The notes under the pieces: model-generated | Seen by the model: the letters and a program-made list of their open reading frames with translations, nothing else | Database searches by the model: none | What the model was told of the DNA's origin: nothing | In this document: positions 1-7,881 of the stretch, piece by piece | How positions within the stretch are numbered: position 1 is the stretch's first letter | Layout of the letters: each line of letters opens with the position of its first letter | Made by a program: the position numbers and the translations under genes | Assembly (NCBI RefSeq): GCF_025499605.1 | Contig: NZ_JAFMVC010000002.1 | Coordinates: 62,001-126,000 of the forward strand | Direction: 5' to 3' | Length of the DNA stretch: 64,000 bases | Origin: Carboxylicivirga litoralis | GTDB lineage: Bacteria; Bacteroidota; Bacteroidia; Bacteroidales; Marinilabiliaceae

Positions 1-61
1 CTACTTCTTTCATGCGTTGAGCTGAGCCAACCGATGTTCCACCAAATTTTAGTACTCTCAT
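1..61 (-). CDS. aspartokinase, N-terminal 20 residues only (cut by window edge)
   Basis: The minus strand from ATG at 61 reads MRVLKFGGTSVGS followed by AQRMKEV and runs off the window. KFGGTSV is the nucleotide/aspartate-binding signature at the N-terminus of aspartokinases (ATP + L-aspartate to 4-phospho-aspartate, the first step to Lys, Thr and Met). In Bacteroidota this exact start is typical of the bifunctional aspartokinase/homoserine dehydrogenase ThrA, but the remaining domains are outside the window, so ThrA versus a monofunctional LysC cannot be decided. It is transcribed divergently from yihA across about 280 nt. Confidence 0.85.
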   Translation of the reverse strand, partial: MRVLKFGGTSVGSAQRMKEV

Positions 62-315
62 TTCAAATCTCAATAATGATTATTCACAATAACTTATTGG
101 CAAAATTATAAGATTTATAGGCACATTGTCTAAGTATTTAATAGAAATATGATGCTATGGATTTTGATTATTAACAAATTAGGTGCGCCAGCAAGAAAAA
201 CAACTAAAAATAACAAAAAGTTAAAAAAATAACAACAAATATTATTTTCATGATATTTGTGTATTATTTAAAATTTTAAACAATCTGTGTGTTTTTACTT
301 TCGCCAAAATGCGGC

Positions 316-323
316 TACCTTTG
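316..323 (+). promoter_or_regulatory. -7 box of yihA (TACCTTTG)
   Basis: TACCTTTG matches the Bacteroidota sigma-A -7 consensus TAnnTTTG and lies 19 nt before the yihA ATG. The -33 half is only a weak T-tract near 292-296. Transcription would begin about 330, leaving a very short leader. Confidence 0.6.
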
Positions 324-342
324 CTGAAAATAAGAGAACTCC

Positions 343-939
343 ATGGAAATTCTTTCAGCTCAGTTTCATAAAAGTAGTGCCAAAGCCAGTCAATGTCCAA
401 AAGAGGACAGGCCTGAATATGCCTTTATTGGGCGCTCAAATGTTGGAAAATCATCGTTGATTAATAAGTTATGCAAACGTAAGGCCTTAGCCAAGATATC
501 ATCGACGCCAGGTAAAACACAACTAATCAATCATTTTGACATTGATGGAAAGTGGTACCTGGTAGATTTGCCCGGTTTTGGTTATGCAAAAGTTTCTAAA
601 ACTATCCGATCTACATTTGGAGCGCTTATCACCGATTATATTTCGAACCGTAAGAACCTGATGTGCTTATTCGTTTTAATCGATTCGCGCATACCCATGC
701 AGGAAATCGATTTGGTGTTTATGAATTCCATGGTTGAAAATGGCGTACCCATCGCTATTGTGTTTACAAAAACAGATAAACTGAATAAAACGCAATATGC
801 CACCAATATGAAGGCATACGAAGAGAAATTACTGGAATATTGGGAAGAATTACCACCGGTGTTTTATACATCTGCAAAAAGTGGTGATGGCAGTGAAGCC
901 GTGCTGGATTTTATCGAGGATTTAAACTCAAAGTGGTAA
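343..939 (+). CDS. yihA: ribosome biogenesis GTPase YihA/YsxC (EngB)
   Basis: 198 residues, the usual length for EngB/YihA/YsxC, a GTPase needed for late 50S subunit assembly. G1 GRSNVGKS at residues 30-37, G3 DLPGFG at 75-80, G4 TKTD at 142-145 and G5 TSAKSG near 173 are all present, and G3 has the family-specific DLPG-F-GYA form. The ATG start is 19 nt after a -7 box. It is followed 140 nt later by prs in the same direction, which has its own promoter, so it is probably monocistronic. Cytoplasmic, expected to be essential. Confidence 0.95.
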   Translation: MEILSAQFHKSSAKASQCPKEDRPEYAFIGRSNVGKSSLINKLCKRKALAKISSTPGKTQLINHFDIDGKWYLVDLPGFGYAKVSKTIRSTFGALITDYISNRKNLMCLFVLIDSRIPMQEIDLVFMNSMVENGVPIAIVFTKTDKLNKTQYATNMKAYEEKLLEYWEELPPVFYTSAKSGDGSEAVLDFIEDLNSKW

Positions 940-1026
940 GGTGCATTATTAGAGGTGCTTACGTTTGGGTTTTAACAATTATACTTTTTTATGAGATTTG
1001 TGCATGTTAAGAAAGTATGAATTGTT

Positions 1027-1034
1027 TACCTTTG
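1027..1034 (+). promoter_or_regulatory. -7 box of prs (TACCTTTG)
   Basis: Second copy of the same octamer TACCTTTG as before yihA, 45 nt before the prs ATG. No good -33 TTTG at the expected 19-21 nt spacing; the nearest TTTG at 997-1000 is 26 nt away. Confidence 0.6.
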
Positions 1035-1079
1035 CACCCACAAAGCAACATTGAAATAATCTGATAAACATCAATTTAA

Positions 1080-2018
1080 ATGCCACCGAAAGCTCCAATT
1101 AAGATATTTGCGGGTACAAGTACCAAATATCTAGCTGAAAAAATTAGTCTTTGCTCGGGCCGAGAACTAGGAAGTGTTAACTGCTTGCGATTCAGTGATG
1201 GTGAATTTACAACCGCCTACGAAGAAACCATTCGAGGCTCTCATTTATTCTTATGTCAGTCAACTTTTCCTCCTTCAGATAACCTGATGGAGTTATTGAT
1301 GATGATTGATGCAGCCAAACGCGCATCAGCGTACAAAATTGTAGCTGTAATGCCTTATTTTGGTTTTGCACGTCAGGATCGTAAAGATCAGCCACGTGTA
1401 GCTATTGGTGCTAAGCTGGTAGCCGATATGTTACAAGCTGCGGGTGTTGACCGCGTTATTACGATGGATTTGCACGCCGACCAGATTCAGGGATTCTTCA
1501 ATATTCCTGTTGATCACCTGTATGCATCGTCTATTTTTGTGCCGCACATCAAACACATGAACCTGGAAGATTTGGTGATTGCTTCGCCTGATGTAGGTGG
1601 AACAAAACGTGCGCATACATACGCCAAATTTCTGGAAACGCCTATGGTAATTGGTCATAAGCACCGTTCAAAAGCTAACGTTGTTGATGAGTTGCGTGTG
1701 ATTGGTGATGTAAAAGGTAAAAATGTTATCATGGTTGATGACATGGTTGACACAGCCGGAACATTAACCAAAGCCGCGGATATGATGTTGGAAGCTGGTG
1801 CAAAAAGTGTAAGAGCTTTCTGTACTCATGCTGTGTTGTCGGGGCCTGCTTATGAGCGTATTGAGAATTCTGGTTTGTCTGAGTTGTATGTAACGGATTC
1901 TATTCCTTTAAAACAGCAGAGCGATAAGATAAAAGTATTGTCGGCAGCTCAACTTTTTGCTGATACAATCGAAAAAGTATATAATTATCAGTCAATAAGT
2001 AACCAATTCATATTATAA
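1080..2018 (+). CDS. prs: ribose-phosphate pyrophosphokinase
   Basis: 312 residues, standard length. Makes PRPP from ribose 5-phosphate and ATP for purine, pyrimidine, His, Trp and NAD synthesis. Visible signatures: KIFAGTSTKYLAEKI at the N-terminus, the flexible-loop region GFARQDRKDQPR, the metal/ATP motif DLHADQIQGFF, and the PRPP-binding loop VDDMVDTAGT at residues 219-228. The start is the only ATG that gives the family's usual N-terminus. It is followed by rplY, which has its own -7 box in the 93-nt gap. Confidence 0.96.
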   Translation: MPPKAPIKIFAGTSTKYLAEKISLCSGRELGSVNCLRFSDGEFTTAYEETIRGSHLFLCQSTFPPSDNLMELLMMIDAAKRASAYKIVAVMPYFGFARQDRKDQPRVAIGAKLVADMLQAAGVDRVITMDLHADQIQGFFNIPVDHLYASSIFVPHIKHMNLEDLVIASPDVGGTKRAHTYAKFLETPMVIGHKHRSKANVVDELRVIGDVKGKNVIMVDDMVDTAGTLTKAADMMLEAGAKSVRAFCTHAVLSGPAYERIENSGLSELYVTDSIPLKQQSDKIKVLSAAQLFADTIEKVYNYQSISNQFIL

Positions 2019-2023
2019 AGTAT

Positions 2024-2031
2024 TATCTTTG
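2024..2031 (+). promoter_or_regulatory. -7 box of rplY (TATCTTTG)
   Basis: TATCTTTG fits TAnnTTTG exactly, just after the prs stop codon and 81 nt before the rplY ATG. The leader of about 75 nt is long enough for autoregulatory structure, but I see no convincing hairpin in it. Confidence 0.6.
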
Positions 2032-2111
2032 CAGCCGCTTTAAGGCAAGCGTGTGATGGGAAATTAAGCCTCACATGGTTATAATTTTGAGTAGCACTTA
2101 AAAAAAGAATT

Positions 2112-2687
2112 ATGCAAACAATTGAAATTAAAGGTACTGTACGTACCGAAGTTGGTAAAAAATCAACTAAAGCTTTACGCGCAGCAGGTCAGGTACCTTG
2201 TGTTATTTACGGAGGAGAAGGAAACGTTCACTTTACAGCTCCTGAGGCTGAGTTCCGTAAAATTATTTACACACCAAACGTATACATTATCAATGTGAAC
2301 GTTGACGGAACTGTTTATCCTACTATTCTTCAGGATTCACAATTTCATTCTGTAAAAGAACAATTACTTCACGCTGATTTCCTTTTGGTAAAAGAGGATA
2401 AGCCAGTTGTAATTGAAATTCCAGTTAAATTGGAAGGTTTTGCCGAAGGTGTTCGTGCCGGTGGTAAGCTTCAGTTAGAGAAGCGTAAATTGAAGGTAAG
2501 AGCTTTAGCTAAAGATTTACCTGATACATTAAATATCAACATTGACAGCCTTGGACTAGGTAAAACTATTCAGGTTGGTCAGTTATCATTCGATAACCTT
2601 GAGTTATTGAATGCTAAGAATGCTGTAGTAGTTGCTGTACGTTTAACACGTGCTGCCCGTGCTGCTGCCCAGCAAGCTGCAGAGTAA
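2112..2687 (+). CDS. rplY: 50S ribosomal protein L25 (Ctc-type, two-domain)
   Basis: 191 residues. N-terminal L25 5S-rRNA-binding domain (about 1-95, with KGTVRTEVGKKSTKALRAAG and PCVIYGG) followed by the TL5/Ctc C-terminal domain (about 96-180), ending in an Ala-rich tail. It matches the long Ctc form, not the about 95-residue E. coli form. The order prs-rplY-pth is widely conserved in bacteria, which supports all three calls. A strong terminator begins 20 nt after the stop codon. Confidence 0.95.
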   Translation: MQTIEIKGTVRTEVGKKSTKALRAAGQVPCVIYGGEGNVHFTAPEAEFRKIIYTPNVYIINVNVDGTVYPTILQDSQFHSVKEQLLHADFLLVKEDKPVVIEIPVKLEGFAEGVRAGGKLQLEKRKLKVRALAKDLPDTLNINIDSLGLGKTIQVGQLSFDNLELLNAKNAVVVAVRLTRAARAAAQQAAE

Positions 2688-2706
2688 TAATTACACTCTA
2701 TATAAG

Positions 2707-2738
2707 AAACCTCCATACGCTTGTGTGGAGGTTTTTTG
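2707..2738 (+). terminator. intrinsic terminator after rplY
   Basis: Stem 2707-2718 (AAACCTCCATAC) pairs with 2723-2734 around a GCTT loop, followed by T residues. It separates rplY from pth. Confidence 0.85.
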
Positions 2739-2777
2739 TATTTTAGTCATTCATTGTTTTTGAAACATTACTTATCC

Positions 2778-3398
2778 ATGCTGAGGTTATTTAAAATATT
2801 CTCTAAAAAGGAAAAAGATAATACCCCACCTGAGATGAAATATCTGATTGTAGGTTTAGGAAATATTGGTGAAGAATATGATCAAACACGTCATAATGTT
2901 GGATTTGAAGTGTTAGATGCGATCGCCAAACGGAATGAGATTAAATTTGAAGAGGAGCGCTATGGTGCTGTTGCCCGATACAAATTCAAATCGAGAAGTT
3001 TTATTATGCTGAAGCCCAATACGTATGTGAACTTAAGTGGGCGAGCGATTAATTACTGGATGCAGAAGGAGAAAATTCCTTTGAATAACCTTTTGGTCGT
3101 CGTTGATGATTTGGCTTTGCCTTTTGGTACATTGCGTCTTAAAACAAAGGGAGGTGATGCTGGGCACAATGGATTAAAAAGCATCCAAAGCTCATTGGGA
3201 ACAGCCTCTTATTCGCGTTTGCGATTTGGTATTGGAAACGAATTTTCGCGTGGTAAGCAGGTTGATTTTGTTCTGGGGAAATGGACCGATGAAGAGTGGC
3301 TGGAACTGATGGAACGAACCAAAGTGGCTGAAGAGATAGTAAACGCCTTTGCGACGATTGGCGCCGGAAGAACGATGAGTCAGTATAACAACAAATAA
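2778..3398 (+). CDS. pth: peptidyl-tRNA hydrolase
   Basis: Hydrolyses peptidyl-tRNA released from stalled ribosomes. From the inner ATG at 2835 the protein starts [12 protein letters not shown] and the catalytic His of TRHNVGF is residue 20, as in E. coli Pth; other signatures are [20 protein letters not shown] and [12 protein letters not shown] set the start at ATG 2778 (206 residues) because a short basic extension rich in K and F is known in some Bacteroidota Pth; 2835 (187 residues) is a real alternative. The frame is open up to TTG 2721, but that lies inside the rplY terminator and is excluded. An S4-domain gene follows 7 nt downstream. Confidence 0.92.
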   Translation: MLRLFKIFSKKEKDNTPPEMKYLIVGLGNIGEEYDQTRHNVGFEVLDAIAKRNEIKFEEERYGAVARYKFKSRSFIMLKPNTYVNLSGRAINYWMQKEKIPLNNLLVVVDDLALPFGTLRLKTKGGDAGHNGLKSIQSSLGTASYSRLRFGIGNEFSRGKQVDFVLGKWTDEEWLELMERTKVAEEIVNAFATIGAGRTMSQYNNK

Positions 3399-3405
3399 AT
3401 GCGAC

Positions 3406-3798
3406 ATGGCGGATTCAAGTGTCAGAATAGATAAATATTTATGGGCAGTTCGCTTATTTAAAACGCGTAGTATTGCAGCCGAAGCTTGTAAAAAAGGCAA
3501 AGTGTCGATGAATGGAATGACCGTTAAATCATCGCGTGTTATTAAAGCAGGAGATGAAATAGATATTCGTATCCCACCAATTACTCGTCGTTTTAAAGTG
3601 TTAGATGTTGCTGAGAAACGAATGGGAGCCAAGCTAACACCGGATTTTGTAAAAGATATTACACCACCAGATCAACTTGAGATGTTAGAGTTGGCACGAT
3701 TAGCTAGTAGTGCCAATCGCGATCGGGGAATGGGGCGCCCGACAAAGAAGGACAGGCGTGATTTAGAGAAATTGCAAGAAGGGGATTGGGATTTTTAA
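3406..3798 (+). CDS. hslR: S4-domain RNA-binding protein, Hsp15-like
   Basis: 130 residues with an N-terminal S4 domain (about 6-70: RIDKYLWAVRLFKTRSIAAEACKKGKVSMNG) and a basic C-terminal tail ending GRPTKKDRRDLEKL, the layout of heat-shock protein Hsp15. In E. coli Hsp15 binds free 50S subunits carrying nascent chains and helps recycle them, which agrees with its position directly after pth (7-nt gap), whose product also rescues stalled peptidyl-tRNA. The gene symbol is by family similarity. Confidence 0.85.
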   Translation: MADSSVRIDKYLWAVRLFKTRSIAAEACKKGKVSMNGMTVKSSRVIKAGDEIDIRIPPITRRFKVLDVAEKRMGAKLTPDFVKDITPPDQLEMLELARLASSANRDRGMGRPTKKDRRDLEKLQEGDWDF

Positions 3799-3808
3799 AG
3801 CATAAACT

Positions 3809-4351
3809 ATGATTATAGCACAACAAAAGAAGAAGGAGAATATCATTGAATATGTACTGTATATGTGGCAGGTCGAAGACTTAATCCGCGCTAACCAGTT
3901 GGATATGGCTTTAATCGATAAACATATTATTCCCGGCTATCAGCAAAGTGATGATGTATTGCTGGAGATACGTGACTGGTGGGCTAATTTAGCAGAGATG
4001 ATGCGATTGGAGAATAAGAAGGAAAAAGGCCATCTTCAGATTAATATCAACACTGTTAATGATGTTAACCGCTTGCATAATCAATTGTTGAAAACACCTA
4101 ACGAAGTCGCTTATCAGCATTTGTATAATAGTATGGCCGCTACTATTCAGGAGTTTGATAACAAATCAGGTAATGTGCTTGAGAATGATATTGAAATTTG
4201 CCTGACCGCAATCTATAGTTCGTTTTTAATGAAACTGAAGAACCAGGAGGTGTCAGCTCAGACCAATGATGCCATTAAATTATTTAGTAGGTTGCTGGGA
4301 GCTTTAGCGAAAAAATATAAAGAAGAGCTGGAAGGTAAGCTCGACCTTTAA
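3809..4351 (+). CDS. DUF4924 family protein
   Basis: 180 residues, mostly helical. The N-terminus MIIAQQKKKENIIEYVLYM followed by WQVEDLIRAN matches my recollection of the Bacteroidota-only DUF4924 family. No signal peptide, membrane segment or catalytic motif is visible, so it is cytoplasmic and of unknown function. It starts 10 nt after the S4 gene and probably shares its transcript. It converges tail-to-tail with the DCC oxidoreductase, the two stop regions overlapping by 4 nt. Confidence 0.8.
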   Translation: MIIAQQKKKENIIEYVLYMWQVEDLIRANQLDMALIDKHIIPGYQQSDDVLLEIRDWWANLAEMMRLENKKEKGHLQININTVNDVNRLHNQLLKTPNEVAYQHLYNSMAATIQEFDNKSGNVLENDIEICLTAIYSSFLMKLKNQEVSAQTNDAIKLFSRLLGALAKKYKEELEGKLDL

Positions 4352-4704
4352 TTGATGACGCAGCTTGATTGACCAAACCACCTATACCTGTTTCTGGCAA
4401 AAGAGTAGTAAAGTTTATCCAGCAGTTTGCCTGGGAATAGTTTTAATATGAATGCTGGTATTTTGAAAATACCACCCGTATCATTTAAGACTTTAATTGC
4501 TGCTTTTCCAGCTTCAGAAAAGGTATTAGACGAAACAACCATTAATTCAGCCGGAACAGAAGCTGTAACTACTTGGTAGGGGATAAAGCTGAGTCTTTGT
4601 TCTGCCTTCGAAGTTTGTATGAGAAACCTGACAAAAGAGGTGCAAAATCCACATTGTCCATCGTAATATACAATCGGTTTTGTTATGTATTTATCAGTTT
4701 CCAT
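4348..4704 (-). CDS. DCC-family thiol-disulfide oxidoreductase (DUF393)
   Basis: 118 residues from ATG 4704. The DxxCxxC signature of the DCC family is at the N-terminus: YYDGQCGFC, with cysteines at residues 18 and 21, in a thioredoxin-like fold; the C-terminus has the usual LYYSFARNRYRWFG. No signal peptide, so cytoplasmic; substrates of this family are unknown. The frame is open to 4809, but the ATG at 4704 gives the family start and lies 1 nt after the stop codon of the small Cys-rich ORF upstream, which suggests translational coupling. Confidence 0.85.
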   Translation of the reverse strand: METDKYITKPIVYYDGQCGFCTSFVRFLIQTSKAEQRLSFIPYQVVTASVPAELMVVSSNTFSEAGKAAIKVLNDTGGIFKIPAFILKLFPGKLLDKLYYSFARNRYRWFGQSSCVIN

Positions 4705-4705
4705 T

Positions 4706-4897
4706 TTAAATACTTCGCAATTTGGGCTCCGTTGTATTTCTTGGTTCACTTTCTTCGCAGTCATCGCAACAATTGTTATTTTGATCATTTTGTAAATAGG
4801 AGCTGGCATTGGCTACAAAGCCTGTGTTTGAAAATAGGTCGAATATAAAGTCTTTATCGCTAACTTTTTGACAACATTGTTGTATTTGCTTATTCAT
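4706..4897 (-). CDS. small Cys-rich protein coupled to the DCC gene (unrecognised)
   Basis: 63 residues, ATG at 4897, stop codon 4706-4708. The stop is 1 nt before the DCC oxidoreductase ATG. Features: a CC pair at residues 8-9, a cluster CCDDCEESE near 43-51, a polar Asn/Gln-rich middle and no membrane segment. I do not recognise a family. Adjacency to a CxxC enzyme and the close coupling favour a real gene, perhaps a redox partner or metal-binding peptide, but chance coding cannot be excluded from sequence alone. Confidence 0.55.
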   Translation of the reverse strand: MNKQIQQCCQKVSDKDFIFDLFSNTGFVANASSYLQNDQNNNCCDDCEESEPRNTTEPKLRSI

Positions 4898-5051
4898 AGC
4901 TCATTGTTTAAGGAGGTTATACAATACTTGTAATTTACCGCTTAAATCACTCATGCAAGTTAAGTCAGTATTACGTTCTTATTAAAAGAGGTGTAATCGA
5001 GAAAATAATATGCGGCTATAAGAAAAACAGCGCTTTTAAAATTAGGTTCAT

Positions 5052-6335
5052 TTATGGTTTAAAAATAACCACATCGGCGCGACGGTTTATCATTCTGATG
5101 GCTGAGCTTTTCTCCTTGTTTTTGGGTAAGAGCAGATCGTCTTCACCTTTCGGAATCAGTGTAAAGCGATTTTTATCAATACCTAAATCATCAACAAAAT
5201 AAGACAATACCGCTTCGCATCTATTCTTACTGATTTCAAGATTTTCTTCTGAACTATCTCTACTGTCGTTGTATCCGTATATGTCAACTGTAGAGCGAGG
5301 GTTCTTCGTCATGTATAAACCAATTGTCGCTAAATCTACCTGGTCTTTTGTGTCGAGTTCGCTCTCGTATGAGTCAAAGTAAATGGAAACCATGTTGTTA
5401 CTGCCATAAATGCGACTGGCATGGTGTTTCACTTTTACAGAGTCGATTTTAATAACCCGCTTCGATTCATACTGTCGAAGCTGCTCCTGTAGTTCAGCCA
5501 CTTCATCTGCTAAAGGATCTTTTTTAGGCTTATCAAATACATTAAAGCCATAGCCACGATGCGTCCAGCGAGAGTGGCGCTTATTTTTCTTACCTATTTT
5601 GTAGACCAGGTGGATATTGGTATACCAGTATTTATCATTGTTAGCTCCAAGTAATATATAGTCCAGTTTGTCCTCAATAGACCAACGCATCGATGTTTCA
5701 AAGGCAATGTCGAAGCTGCGATTGATTCGCCGTTGTAAGCCAAGCGATAAGGGTGTCACAATTTCATTGGCACGAGCGGTTTCTTTATATGGATCGTCTT
5801 GAGAGTAGCCCAGAACGAGATAACTTGTTCCTGCTCTGTTGGTAGCTACTTCGCCTGTTTCAGTGTAGTGAACACGCGTGCGGAAAGATGCCATTCCAAC
5901 GCCAAGTTTTAAGTACAGGTTCCACTTGTCATTCATGGGGCCAGGATAAGCAAACCATTGGTTGATGTAGGTGATGATACCGACAGAGTAGTCAATGATA
6001 TTTCCAGTATTGTAATATGTTTCGTTGCCAACATGAAAATCGCTGGACATCACCATAAAATCGAGTGCCCAGGCAGGATGAATTTGTTTATCAACTTTAA
6101 TCATTGGACCCAATTTCCAATGTTTGTCGGGTAAAACAGCATATGAAGTTAAGTCGTTTTGCATTATCATAGGGCCGTAGCCAAAAGCAATTGACCAAGT
6201 ATTAAATTTCTTCTCTTTTGAATAACGTTGATGTTCTTCCAACTGGCGATGATCCGTTGTAAATTGAGCCTGCATAATTGTTGTGCAACACATCAATGCT
6301 AGAAATAATATGGCTTTAAAAGGATGCTTATCCAT
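5052..6335 (-). CDS. OmpA-family outer membrane protein (copy 1)
   Basis: 427 residues. Signal peptide (about 1-23, ending MQAQ), an N-terminal beta-rich region (about 40-260) resembling an outer-membrane barrel, a short coiled coil (DEVAELQEQLRQYESK, about 275-295) and a C-terminal OmpA domain (about 315-427). In the OmpA domain the peptidoglycan-contact residues appear kept in YNDSRDSSEENLEISKNR. It is the downstream member of a tandem pair (39-nt gap) with a paralogue of the same architecture. Likely anchors the outer membrane to peptidoglycan; any further role is unknown. Confidence 0.85.
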   Translation of the reverse strand: MDKHPFKAILFLALMCCTTIMQAQFTTDHRQLEEHQRYSKEKKFNTWSIAFGYGPMIMQNDLTSYAVLPDKHWKLGPMIKVDKQIHPAWALDFMVMSSDFHVGNETYYNTGNIIDYSVGIITYINQWFAYPGPMNDKWNLYLKLGVGMASFRTRVHYTETGEVATNRAGTSYLVLGYSQDDPYKETARANEIVTPLSLGLQRRINRSFDIAFETSMRWSIEDKLDYILLGANNDKYWYTNIHLVYKIGKKNKRHSRWTHRGYGFNVFDKPKKDPLADEVAELQEQLRQYESKRVIKIDSVKVKHHASRIYGSNNMVSIYFDSYESELDTKDQVDLATIGLYMTKNPRSTVDIYGYNDSRDSSEENLEISKNRCEAVLSYFVDDLGIDKNRFTLIPKGEDDLLLPKNKEKSSAIRMINRRADVVIFKP

Positions 6336-6374
6336 ACACGGTTCAATTATAATCAGGTTGTGGTTAATGTTATG

Positions 6375-7700
6375 CTATTCAACAATTACAAATAAGTCAA
6401 CGCGCCGATTAACGAGGTGAAGACCATGTGGCGCCAATTTTTGTGTATCGGACAATAGTTCTGCTTCACCTTTAAAATCTACTTCGAAGCGATTCCTGTC
6501 AATGTCGTATTGTTCAACCAATACTTTAAGCACTGCATTGCATCGCCGTTGGCTGAGTTTGACATTATAATCGTAGGAGCCTCGCTCATCGCAGTAGCCT
6601 ACAATTTTCACTCTGAGTGATTTGTCTTTCGACATAACATATGCTGCCTTAGCCAAAGTCATGTGTGCTTCTTGTGTTATTTCAGATTTGTCGAAATCGA
6701 AGAAAACAGATGCAGACATCGATTCTTTATATTCCACCGATTCTGTTACGATGGTGGTTGTATCGACCTGCATAGAATCCAGCATAGCCATGTATTCAAT
6801 CTGTTGCTTTAGCGAATCCAGCTTGTGTGCCATCGGATCATCTTCGCGTTGGCGTTTGTAGTTGATGTTGAAATCCTTGTAGGTCCAGGCTGCATGACGC
6901 TTATTCTTTTTACCTATTTTGTAGGTCAGATTTAATGATGTAAACATGTAGCCATCGTTATCTGCTCCGGAAAGATTCACATCTAAATTGTCAGCATTCA
7001 TATGTCGCATTAAAACTTCCAAGCCCATGTCAAAGCTTTTGCTTATGCGGTACTTCACACCAAGTCCAAATGGAATAACGACTTCGCTTCTTCGTGAGGT
7101 TTCAATTTCCTGGTAAGGTTCACCGTCGGCAAAGCGTCGTTCGTAGCCCATTACCAGGTAATCAGTAGGCAGCCATCCATGAGGAGATGGATAACCATCG
7201 ATGGATTCGTAAACATCCTGAACTTGAATCACTTGGTTGGTTTCAAGATCAAACTGGCGACTTCTGAAATAGGTTAAGCCAATACCTAATTTGGCATAAA
7301 TGTTCCAACGGTCGCTAATTGGGCCAAAAATAGCCAATTGGTTGACATTGAGCGTTCCGTTTAAGGTTATGTCGTATAAATCTCCTTTGAAGTAGCGGCC
7401 ATTTTTTTGACCATACATGTCGGCCATCAGCCACTGCAAATCAAGTCCCCATGGTCGGTTAAACTGCTTGCTTATCATGATGGTTGGTGCAAACTTCCAA
7501 TTTTCGCTCGGAAATGTAGTGTAATCAATAACATCGACATAATAAATGACAGGACCGCCGCCTATTGTTACAGACCAGGTATTGTACTTATTACCTCTGC
7601 GATAAATTTGTTCTTCAGAAAGTTGACCAGCATCGGATTGCGCAAAAGCCCATCCTGAAGTGAGAAGAAGAAATGTAAATATTATAGTGAGCCGATTCAT
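6375..7700 (-). CDS. OmpA-family outer membrane protein (copy 2)
   Basis: 441 residues. Signal peptide MNRLTIIFTFLLLTSGWAFA, barrel-like beta region with the same landmarks as its neighbour (YNTWSV near the start, FDMGLEVLMRH, then YKIGKKNKRHAAWTY), a charged linker, and a C-terminal OmpA domain with FFDFDKSEI and GYCDERGSYDYNVKLSQRR, a canonical peptidoglycan-binding loop. It is the upstream gene of the pair and is closer to the OmpA consensus than copy 1. The shared KIGKKNKRH linker marks them as a duplication. Confidence 0.88.
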   Translation of the reverse strand: MNRLTIIFTFLLLTSGWAFAQSDAGQLSEEQIYRRGNKYNTWSVTIGGGPVIYYVDVIDYTTFPSENWKFAPTIMISKQFNRPWGLDLQWLMADMYGQKNGRYFKGDLYDITLNGTLNVNQLAIFGPISDRWNIYAKLGIGLTYFRSRQFDLETNQVIQVQDVYESIDGYPSPHGWLPTDYLVMGYERRFADGEPYQEIETSRRSEVVIPFGLGVKYRISKSFDMGLEVLMRHMNADNLDVNLSGADNDGYMFTSLNLTYKIGKKNKRHAAWTYKDFNINYKRQREDDPMAHKLDSLKQQIEYMAMLDSMQVDTTTIVTESVEYKESMSASVFFDFDKSEITQEAHMTLAKAAYVMSKDKSLRVKIVGYCDERGSYDYNVKLSQRRCNAVLKVLVEQYDIDRNRFEVDFKGEAELLSDTQKLAPHGLHLVNRRVDLFVIVE

Positions 7701-7829
7701 ACGTATTCATCTAATTAGCAATAAACAATTAAATCTAAGCTATTTAGGTGTTTGTAGAAAGGGATATGAATAAGATTTTTATTAATCTTATAATTTCATC
7801 CACTAACGTATGATAAAGGCTGCTAAAAG

Positions 7830-7860
7830 AAAAGCCCTTCTCAGTTGAGAAAGGCTTTTA
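7830..7860 (-). terminator. intrinsic terminator after dsbD
   Basis: Stem 7831-7843 with 7846-7858 (AAAGCC/GGCTTT and TTCTCA/TGAGAA with one mismatch), 22 nt past the dsbD stop on the minus strand, followed by a TTTTCTTTT tract in that orientation. Confidence 0.8.
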
Positions 7861-7881
7861 AACTAATTATGTGGTATTATA

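Noticed and set aside
2721-2777. TTG 2721 as the start of pth
   Set aside because: It lies in the rplY terminator stem; the next ATG codons at 2778 and 2835 give sensible starts.
4910-4917. AAGGAGGT, a perfect Shine-Dalgarno sequence on the plus strand
   Set aside because: No start codon with an open frame follows, and this phylum rarely uses such sites; considered chance.
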